Positions 37,116 through 47,640 are shown, numbered from the stretch's first letter. The stretch is DNA of 64,000 bases from Pyrus communis (GCF_963583255.1 NC_084813.1:19225799-19289798), one strand, 5' to 3'. The notes: generated by a model from the letters alone, not told the origin. Program-made: numbers and translations.

Positions 37116-37743
37116 TCAAAAAATCGGAAGAAATGACGAAACCCTGAAGCAACAAGAGCCGTACCATTTTTTTATTAGCATCCATGCCTGCACTTCTAAT
37201 CTAGGTGAGGTCAAAGGGTGTGGAAAATGTTCACGTAATCTTTCCCCGCTACAACCAATATAAGCTATCTTGCGATGCTTTAGACCCTTTGTAAGCTAAA
37301 CCATATTTGAGGGATTGAAAGAATTGTTTGAGGAATGGGAGTCCATCTGCTTAAGACTTACATAGCTGCAGGAAAATCATATCTTGAGATGCGCCAACGA
37401 TGGCACATCGAATTTTTTCTTTGAGTTCATAAAATAAAAATTCATAAATCAATTTATATCTTAGTTAGAGGATCAAAAACTTCAAAATCAATATCCATTT
37501 GTCAAAAATAGCTTACTCTCTATGAGAGCATCTTAGGATTTTAGCAAGAATAGAACGTAAGAGAAAAATTGCGTGAGAGTAATGGTTTGATTATTGAGAG
37601 TGGGTTTATTGATACATTTTAGTTTTATTGTTAATTTTATCTTGTACTTTACAGTAATATACAATATGATAAAAAAGACACTTCACATTTAAAATTTAAA
37701 TTGGGTGTAGAAAGAGGTTATATGGGTTCAAATAAAATTTCCC

Positions 37744-38994
37744 TTATATTGTGTGGGTGTGGGCCCCACGAGCCAGAAAAATTATAAAATACTGAAAATA
37801 TCCACTCAGAAAATATTAAAATAATAAAATACCCAAACACTCAAATTTCATAAAACACCCTTAAGTTTCATAGTTCTGTAATCTTAATCGTAGCTCCAAA
37901 TTCGATTCCACTTACATCTACGCGTTCGTATCGTCAAGTACTTCGAGGTTATGGTAAAATAATAGCTCGTACTCATCCTGAAAAGATGGTCAACAAAAGT
38001 CAACAATCTTACCTCTAGGGCATTTTCGTTAAATCACTCTTTTAAAATTTATAAAATCGTAAAATTAGGGATGAGCTGTCAATAACCGTCCATTGTCTTT
38101 TACACTTTATTGTACTCACCCAATTTCATTTTTCAGATTTTCCTTTTTGAAAAGTGATCTTTTAGCGGATATAGAAAAAATGAACGGTTTAGATCGTTGA
38201 TATGACATTGCAATACTTATGGTTAACTAAAATATGAGTTGATGTTATATAGTTTCTAGAGACTTTATAAACTTCGAGCTATATTTTCACTAATGGTAAA
38301 ACTTTGAACATAATATCAACAATCCGAACCAATTGTCTTTTTGCATCCTATAAGAGATCATGTTTTCAAAAAAGAAAATCCGAAAAAAAAAAAAAAAATT
38401 TGGTGAGACAAAATGGAGTGTAAATAAAAAGGGCAATCAACGGTTGAATTTAGATCTATAGTTTATGGATTATGGAAAATCTTAGTGAAAAAAACATCAA
38501 TATAACTCTTGAAGATAATATATCAAGCCAAAGTTGCAAAACCATTTCCCTTGGTTATTGATGAAAATTGAAGGGTTTTATTGTAAAAAACGTGCAAGGT
38601 TCCTCACCTTGAAATGCAACTCTCTTCATTTTGCACATCTTTGAACATTTGTATTTTGTAGTATGCACTAATGTCTTTTTTTATTTATTTTTTATTTTTT
38701 TTAAAATGTTTTGAAATAATATTTATGTGACAATGTGGTATGTATATACTAACTTAGTATTATGTTTTACATTTTTTTAGGTCAAATTACATTTTTCATT
38801 TTCATTATTTATTGATTTAAGCATATTTTTTTTAACCGGTAACGGGTCGAGTTATATTACCTGATAATATTAACGAGTCAATTTCGAGTCGGGTCATATT
38901 ACCCGTTTATTTTAACTGGTGTTATATAACACGGGCCGTTAAGCTATCATGCATGACACAAAAACCATGCGAACACGAGGAACACGACACGAAT
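37744..38994. other. AT-rich sequence ending in a hAT-like terminus
   Basis: The right part (about 38830-39003) has 'acgggtcgag', 'gggtcatattaccc' and a terminal AACACGACACGAATGCTAGGTCTA. Read on the minus strand this is a TAGACCTAGCATTCGTG-type end, common in small hAT derivatives. It abuts and truncates the Copia element. The partner end was not found. Confidence 0.4.
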
Positions 38995-41550
38995 GCTAGG
39001 TCTACTAAGGATCCATTTGCACCCTATAGTTTTACAACCTAGTGGTAAATCTACCAATTTCCAAGTATTATTAAAAATTAGTGTTTCTATTTCATCATTT
39101 ACAACTTCCTTCCAAAAAATAGCATCAGATGAGCATAAAGCATCTTTCGAACTAAGTGAATTTTCCTCAACATTATAAAGAAAATAATCTAGGCCAAAGT
39201 CTTTTTAAATTCTAGCTCTGTTACCTCTTCTTGGTTCAATCTCAATATTTTCTGCATCTTGAAAATTAGGAGTAGAAGAATAAGGTTCATATGAATTATT
39301 TTGTTGACCCCCACTATTTGTAGGTTTAAAAGGAAATTTTTCTTCATGGAAGATAACATCACCTAATTCTATAATAACATTATTTTCAATATCAAGAAAT
39401 CTATAAGCTGTACTATTTAGAGCATATCCAAGAAAAGCACAAGTAGTAGCTTTGACACCCAATTTAGGCATTTTTGGATTAGTTAACCTTACATAGGCTA
39501 AATAACCCCACAATCTTAAATATCCCAAATTTGGTTTCGTGTGTGGCACCCTGTCCAACACATAACAAGCAGTTAAAACAGCTTCACCCCAAAGATTAGA
39601 ATGAGCACCTGAATCAATTAGCATAACATTTGTCAAATAAATCAAAGTTCTATTTTTTTTCTTTCCGCTATGCCATAAATGTAGAGGAATATGGTAGTGT
39701 AATTTCATGTATTATTCCTAAAGATTATACATAGGAATTAAACTCAAAAGACTCATAATCTCTCCCTCTATCGCTCCGAATTTTTTTTTTATTTTTCTTC
39801 CTAGTTAATTTTCAACTTCAAGGAGGAACTCTTTAAATTTATTAAAAGCATCATTGTTATTTTTCATCAAATACATAAGTATATTTGGAATAATCATCAA
39901 TAAAAGTGATAAAATATTTATTCCCCCCACGAGTTAAAATTCCTTCAAATTCACAAATGTCACTATGAATTTATTCCAAAAATCCAGAATTTCTTTCAAC
40001 ATTTTTATGAGGCTTTTAATTATTTTAGCCTTACTGCAACTTTCACATATTTCAAAGTCCTTTTTTAACTATTTGAATTAAATTCAACTGCTCATGATTC
40101 CTACATATTTGCTATTTATATGATAAAAACGTGCATATGAAAAATTTAAAGAAGATAGCATATAAACTGAATAGAAGCTTTATTACCATTCTCAACATTC
40201 ATCTTAAATATGCCATCACAAGCATAACCTTTGCCGTCAAATACACCCTTTTTGGTGATTACATATTGATCAATTTCCATGGTCTGTTTAAAACCAGCCT
40301 TATTAAAAAGATCACTCGACATAAGATTTTTCCTCATAGAAGGAGTATGAAGTACATCTTTCAAAATTAAAGTCTTTCCAGAGGTATATTTGAGATCAAC
40401 CTCACTACTTCCAAGCACTTGAGTTGTTTGTGAGTCACCAAGCATAATTGTCTTCGGCTCGTTATAAGGAGTATACTTTCTTAACCAACCTTTGTTAAAG
40501 CAAATATCACTTGTAACCATGTTCACATCAATAATCATTGCAACAAATGGTTCTTGATAACATGAGCTTGATGATTTGGCTCACGTTCGGTATCTGCAAA
40601 ATCGAGCAATATGCGCACTTTTGCCACAAACATAACAAGATGAAGAAGATTGTTGGTTCTTACTCACATAGCTTGGGTTTTCTTTATTTTGTTGGTCAGG
40701 TTTTCCAAATTTCTTCATATTTTTTTTTTCTTAGGCTGAAACTGAACATTTTTAGGAAAATTATTTTTGGGCATGTTATTGTTTGACGAGATTAGATTTA
40801 CCTTGGTAGAATTACCATTATTCTCTTGCATAAGAACATCTTGTCCTCTTGCCTCTTCGTCTACACGGATGCATGTAATCAAGGTCTCCAAGTAAATCTC
40901 CCTTTGCTTGTGACACGTTTTTTTTTGGAACTCTCTCCATGAAGGCGGTAATTTGTCTATGACACCAGCTACAATGAGCTTGTCACCAATCTTGACACCT
41001 TTAGATGTGACTTTCGCTACAGTCATTTGGAAATTTTGGACTTGCTCCGCAACTGATTTCCCATCCATCATTTGGTAACGAAAAAAACGGCTTGCTGCAT
41101 ATTTCTTTGCACCTGCCTTCTCAATGTCATATTTACTCTACAAAAAGCTTTCCATATCTTCTTTACAAAAGAATAAGTGGTATCATAATAATAAAAATGA
41201 TCAGCAAGGCAATTCAAGAGATAAAACCGACACTTGTACTCATTTTTTTTTTCATATTGTTGGACTTTATCTTCATGGCCATAGAGCTCATCTTATTCAT
41301 GTTCTCTGTACTCTCTTTGTTTGGATTTTTATCGGTCAAAATGTAGGTAACTTTGAGAAGATTGAGATGGAAAGGGACTTTCCCCTTCCACATTTTGAAG
41401 TGAGCTCCCTTGAAACGGAATGGCTTGTTGAGATCCCCAACATTGTCGAACGGCTTCTCAGGTATAGGTTCTATGATATTAAATCTCTTCAAAATTGTTG
41501 GAAAAATCACAAAAAAATTGTAATATCCTTCTAAGAAACATGTAGACAAT
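38995..41550 (-). mobile_element. Degenerate Copia retrotransposon (gag, protease, integrase)
   Basis: On the minus strand the Copia order is visible. Gag starts at 41549-41214 ([20 protein letters not shown]) and continues at 41071-40715 ([39 protein letters not shown]). A CCHC zinc knuckle (CYVCGKSAHIARFC) lies near 40595-40645. The protease region is 40538-40146 (IMLGDSQTTQVLG, DVLHTPSMRKNLMS). The integrase C-terminal part is 39708-39205 (LWGEAVLTACYVLDRVPH, LGYLRLWGYLAYVRL, CAFLGYALNS, EEPRR-like end). The first residues of reverse transcriptase (NTWKLVDLP.GCK.IGCKW) end at about 39003, where a hAT-like terminus cuts the element. Reverse transcriptase, RNase H and both LTRs are missing. 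Several frameshifts separate the blocks, so it cannot move by itself. Confidence 0.9.
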
Positions 41551-41844
41551 TAGGCTAAGACACAAGTATCTCACTTTCTTTAAGGAGATTTAAGTCCACT
41601 GCGGTTTGACAAAAGTTCATGAACCGGTGCAGCAGTATATCTCTTGACTTGTCTTCTTCAGAAACAGCCCAACTAAATTGTGTTTGACTCAAACCTTTCT
41701 GCACAAAAAGAGAATAGTCCAAAGCTCCACCACAAAAACACCATTCTTTGGCCAGTAAGTAAAAGATAGAAAGTATGGAGAAATAAAGATTGTAGCTGTG
41801 AGGAAATTGGTAGTGGGATCATAAATAAAAAGATAATGGGAAAA
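41551..41844. other. Flank of the Copia relic
   Basis: May be Copia 5' leader. No tRNA-complementary primer site was recognised. Confidence 0.3.
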
Positions 41845-41965
41845 GAGAATTGTTATTGGCACTCTAAAAATCTCATTCTACACTCCAAACTTTCTATATT
41901 TGGAAAGAAAAATACACTTGTGAGGAGTGTAAAATGAGATTTTTGGAGTGCTAATAACACTTCTC
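41845..41965. mobile_element. 121 bp hairpin MITE with 9 bp target duplication
   Basis: The arms are reverse complements over about 38 bp each (left GAGAATTGTTATTGGCACTC, right GAGTGCTAATAACACTTCTC), leaving a short loop. The nonamer ATGGGAAAA flanks both sides (41836-41844 and 41966-41974), fitting a Mutator-type MITE. Confidence 0.9.
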
Positions 41966-41974
41966 ATGGGAAAA

Positions 41975-42921
41975 ATGCAAATAATTATATGTTTATTATC
42001 ACCCTTAGTGAATAAGGTGATAAACACAAATTAACAAAGAAAAAAAGTTACAAGAGGTACAAAAGATGCAAGGCTAAAGAGTCCATCTTAATTTCCCACT
42101 AACCACAAATAATGGCAAATATACTTACTTTTTCACTGACAACCAAATAATGATAATTATAATTAATTTAATTTAAAAATAAACCAACATATATATTTCG
42201 TCCTAGTGAGAAGAATGTACATAGAACAATTAAATCCTAATTTTTTTGCAACAAGTTTATCTTACAGAACCGACTGCGAGTCAGAAGGGAGCAGGGGTCA
42301 AGTTTGAACTGTGGAGATATGGCGACCATGACTAGGACTCTTGGAAGAAGGTTTGTAATTAGAAGACGTGAGGAGGATGAGGGAGTAACCAAAACTGAAG
42401 TATAAATAAAATTACTTGTCTAAAGAAAGGTTTGGAATTGACACTGTAGAAATGAATAGTGTTTCAATCCCAATTTCAGATTAATTACAACCATGCTATT
42501 GATCTTTCTGTTGGTTTTGGGTCAGCAGCCCGGCCCTGGGCTAGGCCCAAAGGTATTGGTTTTGGCTGGGAAGCCTGGCCCTAAGTGAGGCCCAAATTAT
42601 TTAATTACATTTTTGCCCATCTAAGATTACAATCCGATGGTGGGGATGGTCTATTACGAAGGGCAATTTTGTCCTTCCCGTTTTGGGCTAGATAGGGGGT
42701 CACCGGGTAGGTATCATTTGCTGTCATTCAATTAGGGTTTCGGGGAGGGTCTGTGAGAGAGAGAGATGGCTACTAAGAGGATTTTATAGTGTTCTAAATC
42801 CGTTTTGTAAATGTGCTTAAAGATTGGACATGTTCTTGACTATTAGCCATGTTGTTTGAATTGGATATGTGATTGAATATTAGGTATTTAGTTTGAATTG
42901 ATTTGGATATGTGGTTTAGTG
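41975..42921 (+). other. Intergenic; possible captured promoter near 42530-42785
   Basis: From 42537 there are TGGGCT/GGCCCA (site II-like) motifs at about 42537-42549, 42589-42594 and 42684-42690, then a GA-rich leader. An ATG follows at 42766 whose first seven codons read MATKRIL before a stop. MATKRIL/MASKRIL begins plant UBC8-type ubiquitin-conjugating enzymes. Seven codons are too few to call a gene. The stretch could be a captured housekeeping promoter and start at the head of the downstream Helitron. Confidence 0.3.
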
Positions 42922-43507
42922 AACTGGAATTTGGATATGTGCTTATATGAATTGGATAGGTTGAAAAATAACAAGCCATTGTATATTGACTGTTTTTTTT
43001 TTTGGCCCCAAATTTACATAAGTCCCAAAGGTTGAATGTTGTTGCAATTTGGATGATCAGTCAAAAATTTAGAAGAAAATAATTAGAAAACATGACTCAA
43101 GAGAGAAATAACAAGTCCGTCACGTATTAGAGAATCAGTTTTGCCCAGTGATCGAAATCATTACAGGATTAAAAACTAGAATCCGACTTTGGAAGAACTT
43201 CCATTCTCTTCTAAAACTGGAATTTGGATATGTGCTTATATGAATTGGATAGGTTGAAAAATGACAAGCCATTGTATATTGACTGTTTTTTTTTTTGGCC
43301 CCAAATTTACATAAGTCCCAAAGGTTGAATGTTGTTGCAATTTGGATGATCAGTCAAAACTTTAGAAGAAAATAATTAGAAAACATGACTCGAGAGAAAT
43401 AACAAGTCCATCACGTATTAGAAAATCAGTTTTGCCCAGTGATCGAAATCATTACAGGAATAAAAACTAGAATCCGACTTTGGAAGAACTTCCATTCTCT
43501 TCTAAAA
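42922..43507. repeat. Tandem duplication of a 293 bp unit
   Basis: Unit 1 (about 42922-43214) and unit 2 (43215-43507) both begin 'aactggaatttggatatgtg' and both run through a T-run to 'ccattctcttctaaaa'. They differ only by a few substitutions and 1-2 base indels (for example GAGAGAAAT against GAGAAAT). The near identity means a recent direct duplication. No coding function seen. Confidence 0.93.
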
Positions 43508-43998
43508 CAGCTTCCACTAGCGAAAGTCGTTCTTGCAGATGTTTAATTGCACATAGCAATGGAAAAAGATAATAGGTCAGAGCTTAATAGTTTACACCCA
43601 TTTTTCAAACACAATGGTTGTTTGTTTTGAACCTACACCATGTTCACCCTATATCAGTAGTTTCCTAGTCACACTAGCATAAACATTAGATATGAGTTTG
43701 ATAAAAAAAAAAAAAAAATTGGTAGATTTGTGAATGCCCCCTTGGGAACTAATTCTATGTGGAATTTTGTTGTATGGGCTATGGAGTAAATACATGTTGC
43801 ATGACGTGACTTGTTCGAGTTCATTAGAGGGTTGTGGCGATGCCCATGCAAAGACAAGCTCAGGTCCCTTCCATGTTCTTTTGTGATATTCGTTTCACAG
43901 TTGAAATGGGGGAGGTTTTGCTTCTGTGATGATATTTGTTTGTATCATAAGTAATCGGAAATTCCTCTGCTTTTGTAATAATGTGTTATAGGTTGCAG
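43508..43998. other. Non-coding sequence preceding the captured exons
   Basis: Probably internal to the Helitron. I recognise no gene in it. Confidence 0.3.
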
Positions 43999-44079
43999 AT
44001 TTCAGAGTGGATGAATAAGAAGGGGATATGCATATTTTCGCCGGTTGAGCATGCCCTGCAGCTGGATTTGATTGGGAAG
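43999..44079 (+). pseudogene. Captured PPR exon piece
   Basis: After an acceptor (GTTGCAG) 27 codons read ISEWMNKKGICIFSPVEHAL, then QLDLIGK. This is a conserved stretch of the P-class PPR group in which FSP..HA.QLDLI.KV is diagnostic. The match ends at IGK and unrelated sequence follows, so it is a fragment. It belongs to the same broad PPR group as the piece in the TIR element at 36439, but to a different part of the protein. Confidence 0.65.
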
Positions 44080-44157
44080 GAAGAATTTTGCACAAATTGC
44101 TGTGAAATGAAGCCAGTTTGAGTCTGTGGGTCGAATGGTATTGGACGTTGTTGCATC

Positions 44158-44371
44158 ATGGAGCATGTGATTGTTGGGAAGTTTAAGCTGGGGAGGAAGA
44201 TTGGGAGTGGGTCTTCAGAAAACTCTATTTAGGTATGGTAATCAGTGCTTGATATCCTTTTTTTCCTTAGAAAATTATTCATTGTGCTGATTTAATGTGT
44301 TTTGTAATGAAATTGCTCGCCTGGTGTTAGGTGTAAATGTACACAGTGGGGAGGAGGTGACTGTTAAGCTG
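44158..44371 (+). pseudogene. Captured casein kinase 1 (CKL) first two exons, frameshifted
   Basis: Exon 1 (44158-44232) starts MEHVIVGKFKLGRKIGSGS, the standard N-terminus of plant casein kinase 1-like proteins with the start of the glycine loop. A one-base loss at the S-F-G-E position then makes the frame run into TAG. Exon 2 (44331-44371), after a TTAG acceptor, reads GVNVHSGEEVTVKL and ends at a GTATGT donor in the expected phase. In family members V(A/T)VKL contains the ATP-binding lysine. The rest of the kinase domain is absent, so no active enzyme can be made. Confidence 0.85.
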
Positions 44372-44966
44372 GTATGTGATCGATCCTCAAATCATAGTGT
44401 TAATTTATAACAAGTTCACCATTGAATTGGGTTGGTTTTGGGTGTGGATTTTCAAGCTAAAAGATTTATATGGACCAATTTATCTTTTTTTTCTTTGGAA
44501 AAATAAAATTTGAATGTCGTCGTTGATTTGTAATACTCATCAAGTTTCAGGGCATTTTGCATTTGAAGGATTTGAAACTGATGTAAGCTAAATGGGTGTG
44601 AAACAAGATGGTGGCACTATACTGTGCCTGCAATGGAACAGGTACGCCTGAAAATCAACTGATTATATTTTATTACGGAAATCAACTGGTCTATATTTTT
44701 TGTGGCAGTCCCACAAGATCTGCTGGCAGTCATGATTCTACTCAATCTCATTGAAAATATATTTTTTAGATGTTTTGTTAGGTAGAGATTTTCGAGTTTT
44801 GATATTTTGGTATTTTAGTTATGATAGCTCTGGATTAAGCTTTCACCTTTTGTACATTGCACTATTTAACTCACCAACGTGAGAGCTAAACCTTAGGCTC
44901 TTATGTGAACATAATTTTCTTAAAAAGGGAATGAGAAAATAAAATGGGCAGTACCTTAATTTGTAG

Positions 44967-45204
44967 GAGAAGATTTCTGATGAGTTAGATAAGAGAGTGA
45001 AGAAGTTTCTTAGAGGAGCAGAAGCAAATTTGGAGGTATGGCCTAGAAACTTTGAGTTTTCATGAAACTTATACATGTTTATTTGTCAATGCATCTGGGA
45101 TTTTGTGTTTTCAAGGCTTGAAAGATAAGAAATTGAAGGGTCAACTTGCTGTTAGAGAAGAATTGTATGGAAAATCTGCACAAGCTGCTGCCAAGGCTGG
45201 GAAG
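44967..45204 (+). pseudogene. Captured UTP7/WDR46 exon pair
   Basis: Exon 44967-45035 reads EKISDELDKRVKKFLRGAEA, then NLE, between TTGTAG and GTATGG. Exon 45116-45204 reads LKDKKLKGQLAVREELYGKS, then AQAAAKAGK, between TTTCAAG and GTGATT. This matches the N-terminal part of the small-subunit processome WD protein UTP7 (WDR46 in animals), just before its WD domain. A missing T at the start of the second exon puts it out of frame with the first. The WD repeats are not present. Confidence 0.75.
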
Positions 45205-45541
45205 GTGATTTGTTTTCCTTAATGTGATATGTTGGTCTGTTCAAACTTTAACGGAAGGGAAAAGAATCTTACATAGAGTCATGCTTAAGCGGTATACTGG
45301 ATTTTGTACTCTCTTTTCCAGTCATGTACTGTTGTATTACATTTTTCTCTGATTTACTGGATTTAGTTTATAAAAGCAATCTTCTACATGAAGTCTTACT
45401 TCTCCTGTTCTTTTAGTCCATATAATACTGATAACAATTGAAAAGTTGACGTTTTCAGTCATTTATCTTAAGTATTACGTCGTTTTAGTTGCTTTGTGTG
45501 GAAACTTATCATCTGTATTCTATGTGTTCTGTTTTGTGCAG

Positions 45542-45604
45542 ACAGTTAAAGCTGCCATGCTCGGTGAGATAATGGATTACTTGAAATTAAGGCTCCAAGT
45601 AAAG
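45542..45604 (+). pseudogene. Captured bHLH exon (LRL/UNE12 type)
   Basis: The 63 bp exon between TTTGTGCAG and GTAGAG reads TVKAAMLGEIMDYLK, then LRLQVK. Plant LRL/UNE12 bHLH factors have T(D/N)KAAMLDEI.DYVKFL.LQVKV, covering the loop and second helix, with an exon ending at the same LQVK. One residue (F) is missing and key D is G, so it is degenerate. DNA-binding basic residues are not included. Confidence 0.7.
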
Positions 45605-46043
45605 GTAGAGTTGTTTCAACTATAATGCATGTTTTCTTTTTCACTTGAATGATAGAATTCCGAATTACTTAATCCTCTCATCTATGTCTATTGTATTACA
45701 TTCAATTATTTGCTGCAACTTTTCTGTTCTTAATATGGTCATTAATTTTAAACGATTGTTATTCCATACAAGCTTACTTTCCTTTGATATTAACATTTTC
45801 TGATAAAATGGTAGAAATCCACTTGCATTTGACAAATAATTGTCATCATTATAGCAGTACAATGCACATCCACATAATTGGGCATAGTAAAGAAAAAATT
45901 GAATACTTCTTATAGACATTTTTTTTCAGTACTCCCAGACCTTCTTGCATTGTACAAAAGGTTCGGAATTTCTTTTTAAATGTGTCAATACATTATTATT
46001 ATTTTTTCTTTTGTGCTTTGGCAATATGACTTATCTTGCCAAA

Positions 46044-46160
46044 AGATGTATGTGGGTTTTGAGGGTTCAGGGATCCCCTTTTCTCAAGATGACTGGATTG
46101 GTCCTTACCTCCATGTGTTGTTCAGCCTATTGAGAGCTGGTATGCATGAGAACTTTAAGT
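46044..46160 (+). other. Exon-like open segment of unknown origin in the Helitron
   Basis: An open stretch encodes MYVGFEGSGIPFSQDDW, then GPYLHVLFSLLRAGMHENFK and a stop. It looks more protein-like than its surroundings and may be a further captured exon. I do not recognise the family. Confidence 0.3.
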
Positions 46161-47610
46161 AATCATTGCCATAAAAAGTAGAAGGGATGACTCACACCAG
46201 GAATCAGTTATCTCATCAGCAACTTTATTTTTATCTAAGATCGAATTTGATACTTGTAGGTGTACATAGGTTAAGTCGATTGTTAAGATGGCAATTTAAT
46301 CACTTTTCAACGTCCGATGTCTCCATCCTCCCTATTCTGGATTTTTACTTACTTGAAACGAACAGATTCTAGGCATTACATTTAGCAAAATGAGCAATGG
46401 ATGCTAACTCATTTTTTTTTACATTCACAGCAATATGGGCACTTTTTTTGGCAATATAGTGCTTAGCTTAAAATTAGAATGTGATTCAGTTGTATTGAAT
46501 TTGTTCGATTAACCATTGGTCTATTTATAGTTCATTTAATCTTTTGAATTAGTAAGCTATTGTGTTGTGTCCTTTAGATTTCTTAGCATGCTATTGATAT
46601 GGAAAACATCATCTATCTGTTCTATTTATCGCATGATATAAGAATCAAAGTAGACTTGGCATCCCTTTTGTGGCCTTTTTTGTGTTAGTAGATGCCATCA
46701 GATAGGCAAAAACATATCGGCTACAAAGTGCAATGAATGCTACGGGTTACTAAGTTTTGCCATATACTTTCATTGTGGCATTGCCCTTTCTGCGACAAGT
46801 AAGCATTATAATTTCACTTTGTGGAATGATATTAAGTTGACTTATGGAATAATATAGGGTTGTGTCATGCATGAAAACTGTGAATCCATTTCATCATACA
46901 TTTTTTAGTTAAACTACTACGTTTTTGTTCAATTGACTGCAACTCATGCCGCAATTTGCTTCACAAACCTCTACGGTTAGCTTCCATATAGTATATTGCA
47001 AGTTTGAGGATATCTCTACATCTTAATTTCTGCTCTCTTTGGCTGCTTCAAGTTTGTAATTTTACGTGCTACACTGCCACTTGATTTGATTATAAAAATG
47101 TAAAACAAAATCCGTCCATAATTTACAAATTTGTATTCGATTTTTGATGTTTTTCCAGTGTAAGGCATATGTTGCACAAGCATGTAAATGGTACAAATTA
47201 TTTGGTTTTGGACAATAAGCTTTGAGTTTTACAATCCTTGCGAGGGGATTGTGACTCAGGTGAACAAATTTACTGTAGGAGAAGTTATGCATGCATTCAT
47301 TTAGGTAATTGTAGGAGAAGTTATACATGCATTCTTTTGGCAATCCTTTCCCAGAACCTGTAGTGATCCTGATATGAGTCTGACTTTGCTAGCAGAAGCA
47401 CGGAGTTCATGAACTATTTTCTTTCAATTGCTCCTTAAACATAAGAGGGCATATTAGCATAAACTGCTTATCTTATCGACCTTATTCACTCATGTATCCC
47501 TCTGTTTGTTCATAATTGTGTTGAATATCCCTCTGTTTGTTCATAATTGTGTTGAATTTATTCAATTTAAATGTGTTTCATTCATCCGATTACACCTGAA
47601 ACAGATGGTT

Positions 47611-47640
47611 CCCGCGGCAACGCGCATGCGTATTTTCTAG
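47611..47640 (+). other. Helitron 3' terminus: hairpin plus CTAG
   Basis: A CGCG-GCAA-CGCG stem-loop core within CCCGCGGCAACGCGC, followed by ATGCGTATTTT and CTAG, with T as the first host base. This matches the Helitron rule of a subterminal hairpin, a CTRR end and insertion between A and T. Confidence 0.7.

Larger units (their letters stand above)
36439..37395 (+). pseudogene. Captured PPR gene fragment, interrupted by two MITEs
   Basis: An acceptor-like ATGCAG precedes codons for SYVALNDFEGVKRVLEEM, then CSWSTY. These are typical of the plant P-class PPR group around At1g60770 and At4g02820. A frameshift follows near 36530. The PPR text then breaks at the MITE at 36558 and resumes at 36901 with NAELFDKAEQALKK. 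It breaks again at the MITE at 36944 and resumes after 37115 with a frame containing EEMTKP, then SNKSRT. Later pieces in shifted frames (GEVK near 37207, GLKELFEEWES near 37317-37350) continue the same domain order. It is a non-functional gene fragment with stops, frameshifts and no start or end. Confidence 0.75.
35954..37743 (+). mobile_element. 1.8 kb TIR element carrying a captured PPR fragment
   Basis: The ends are inverted. GGGAAATTTTATTTAAACTCAT at the left pairs with the reverse complement of the right end, GGGAAATTTTATTTGAACCCAT. The similarity runs for some 70 bp with gaps (a shared 'tctacac' follows in both arms). The interior is not transposase but a PPR gene piece, so the element has the layout of a Pack-type transposon. 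Two smaller MITEs sit inside. No clear target duplication was found, so Mutator membership is an inference from the long termini and cargo. Confidence 0.65.
43999..47640 (+). mobile_element. Helitron-like element with chimeric gene cargo (5' end not fixed)
   Basis: The right end has the Helitron 3' signature: a GC-rich imperfect hairpin (CCCGCGGCAACGCGCATGCG, 47611-47630), ten bases on a CTAG terminus (47637-47640), then host T. Upstream on the same strand lie exon pieces of at least four unrelated genes, each still bounded by intron-like GT/AG signals. This is the known behaviour of plant Helitrons, which pick up genomic gene fragments with introns. No Rep/helicase is visible, so the element is non-autonomous. 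The 5' TC end must lie left of 43999, possibly as far as 42.0 kb; I could not identify it. The interval given is the minimal one. Confidence 0.65.

Noticed and set aside
47461..47570. CRISPR-like repeat array (31 bp phrase twice)
   Set aside because: Only two adjoining copies with no spacers, in a plant nuclear genome; it is a simple tandem duplication.
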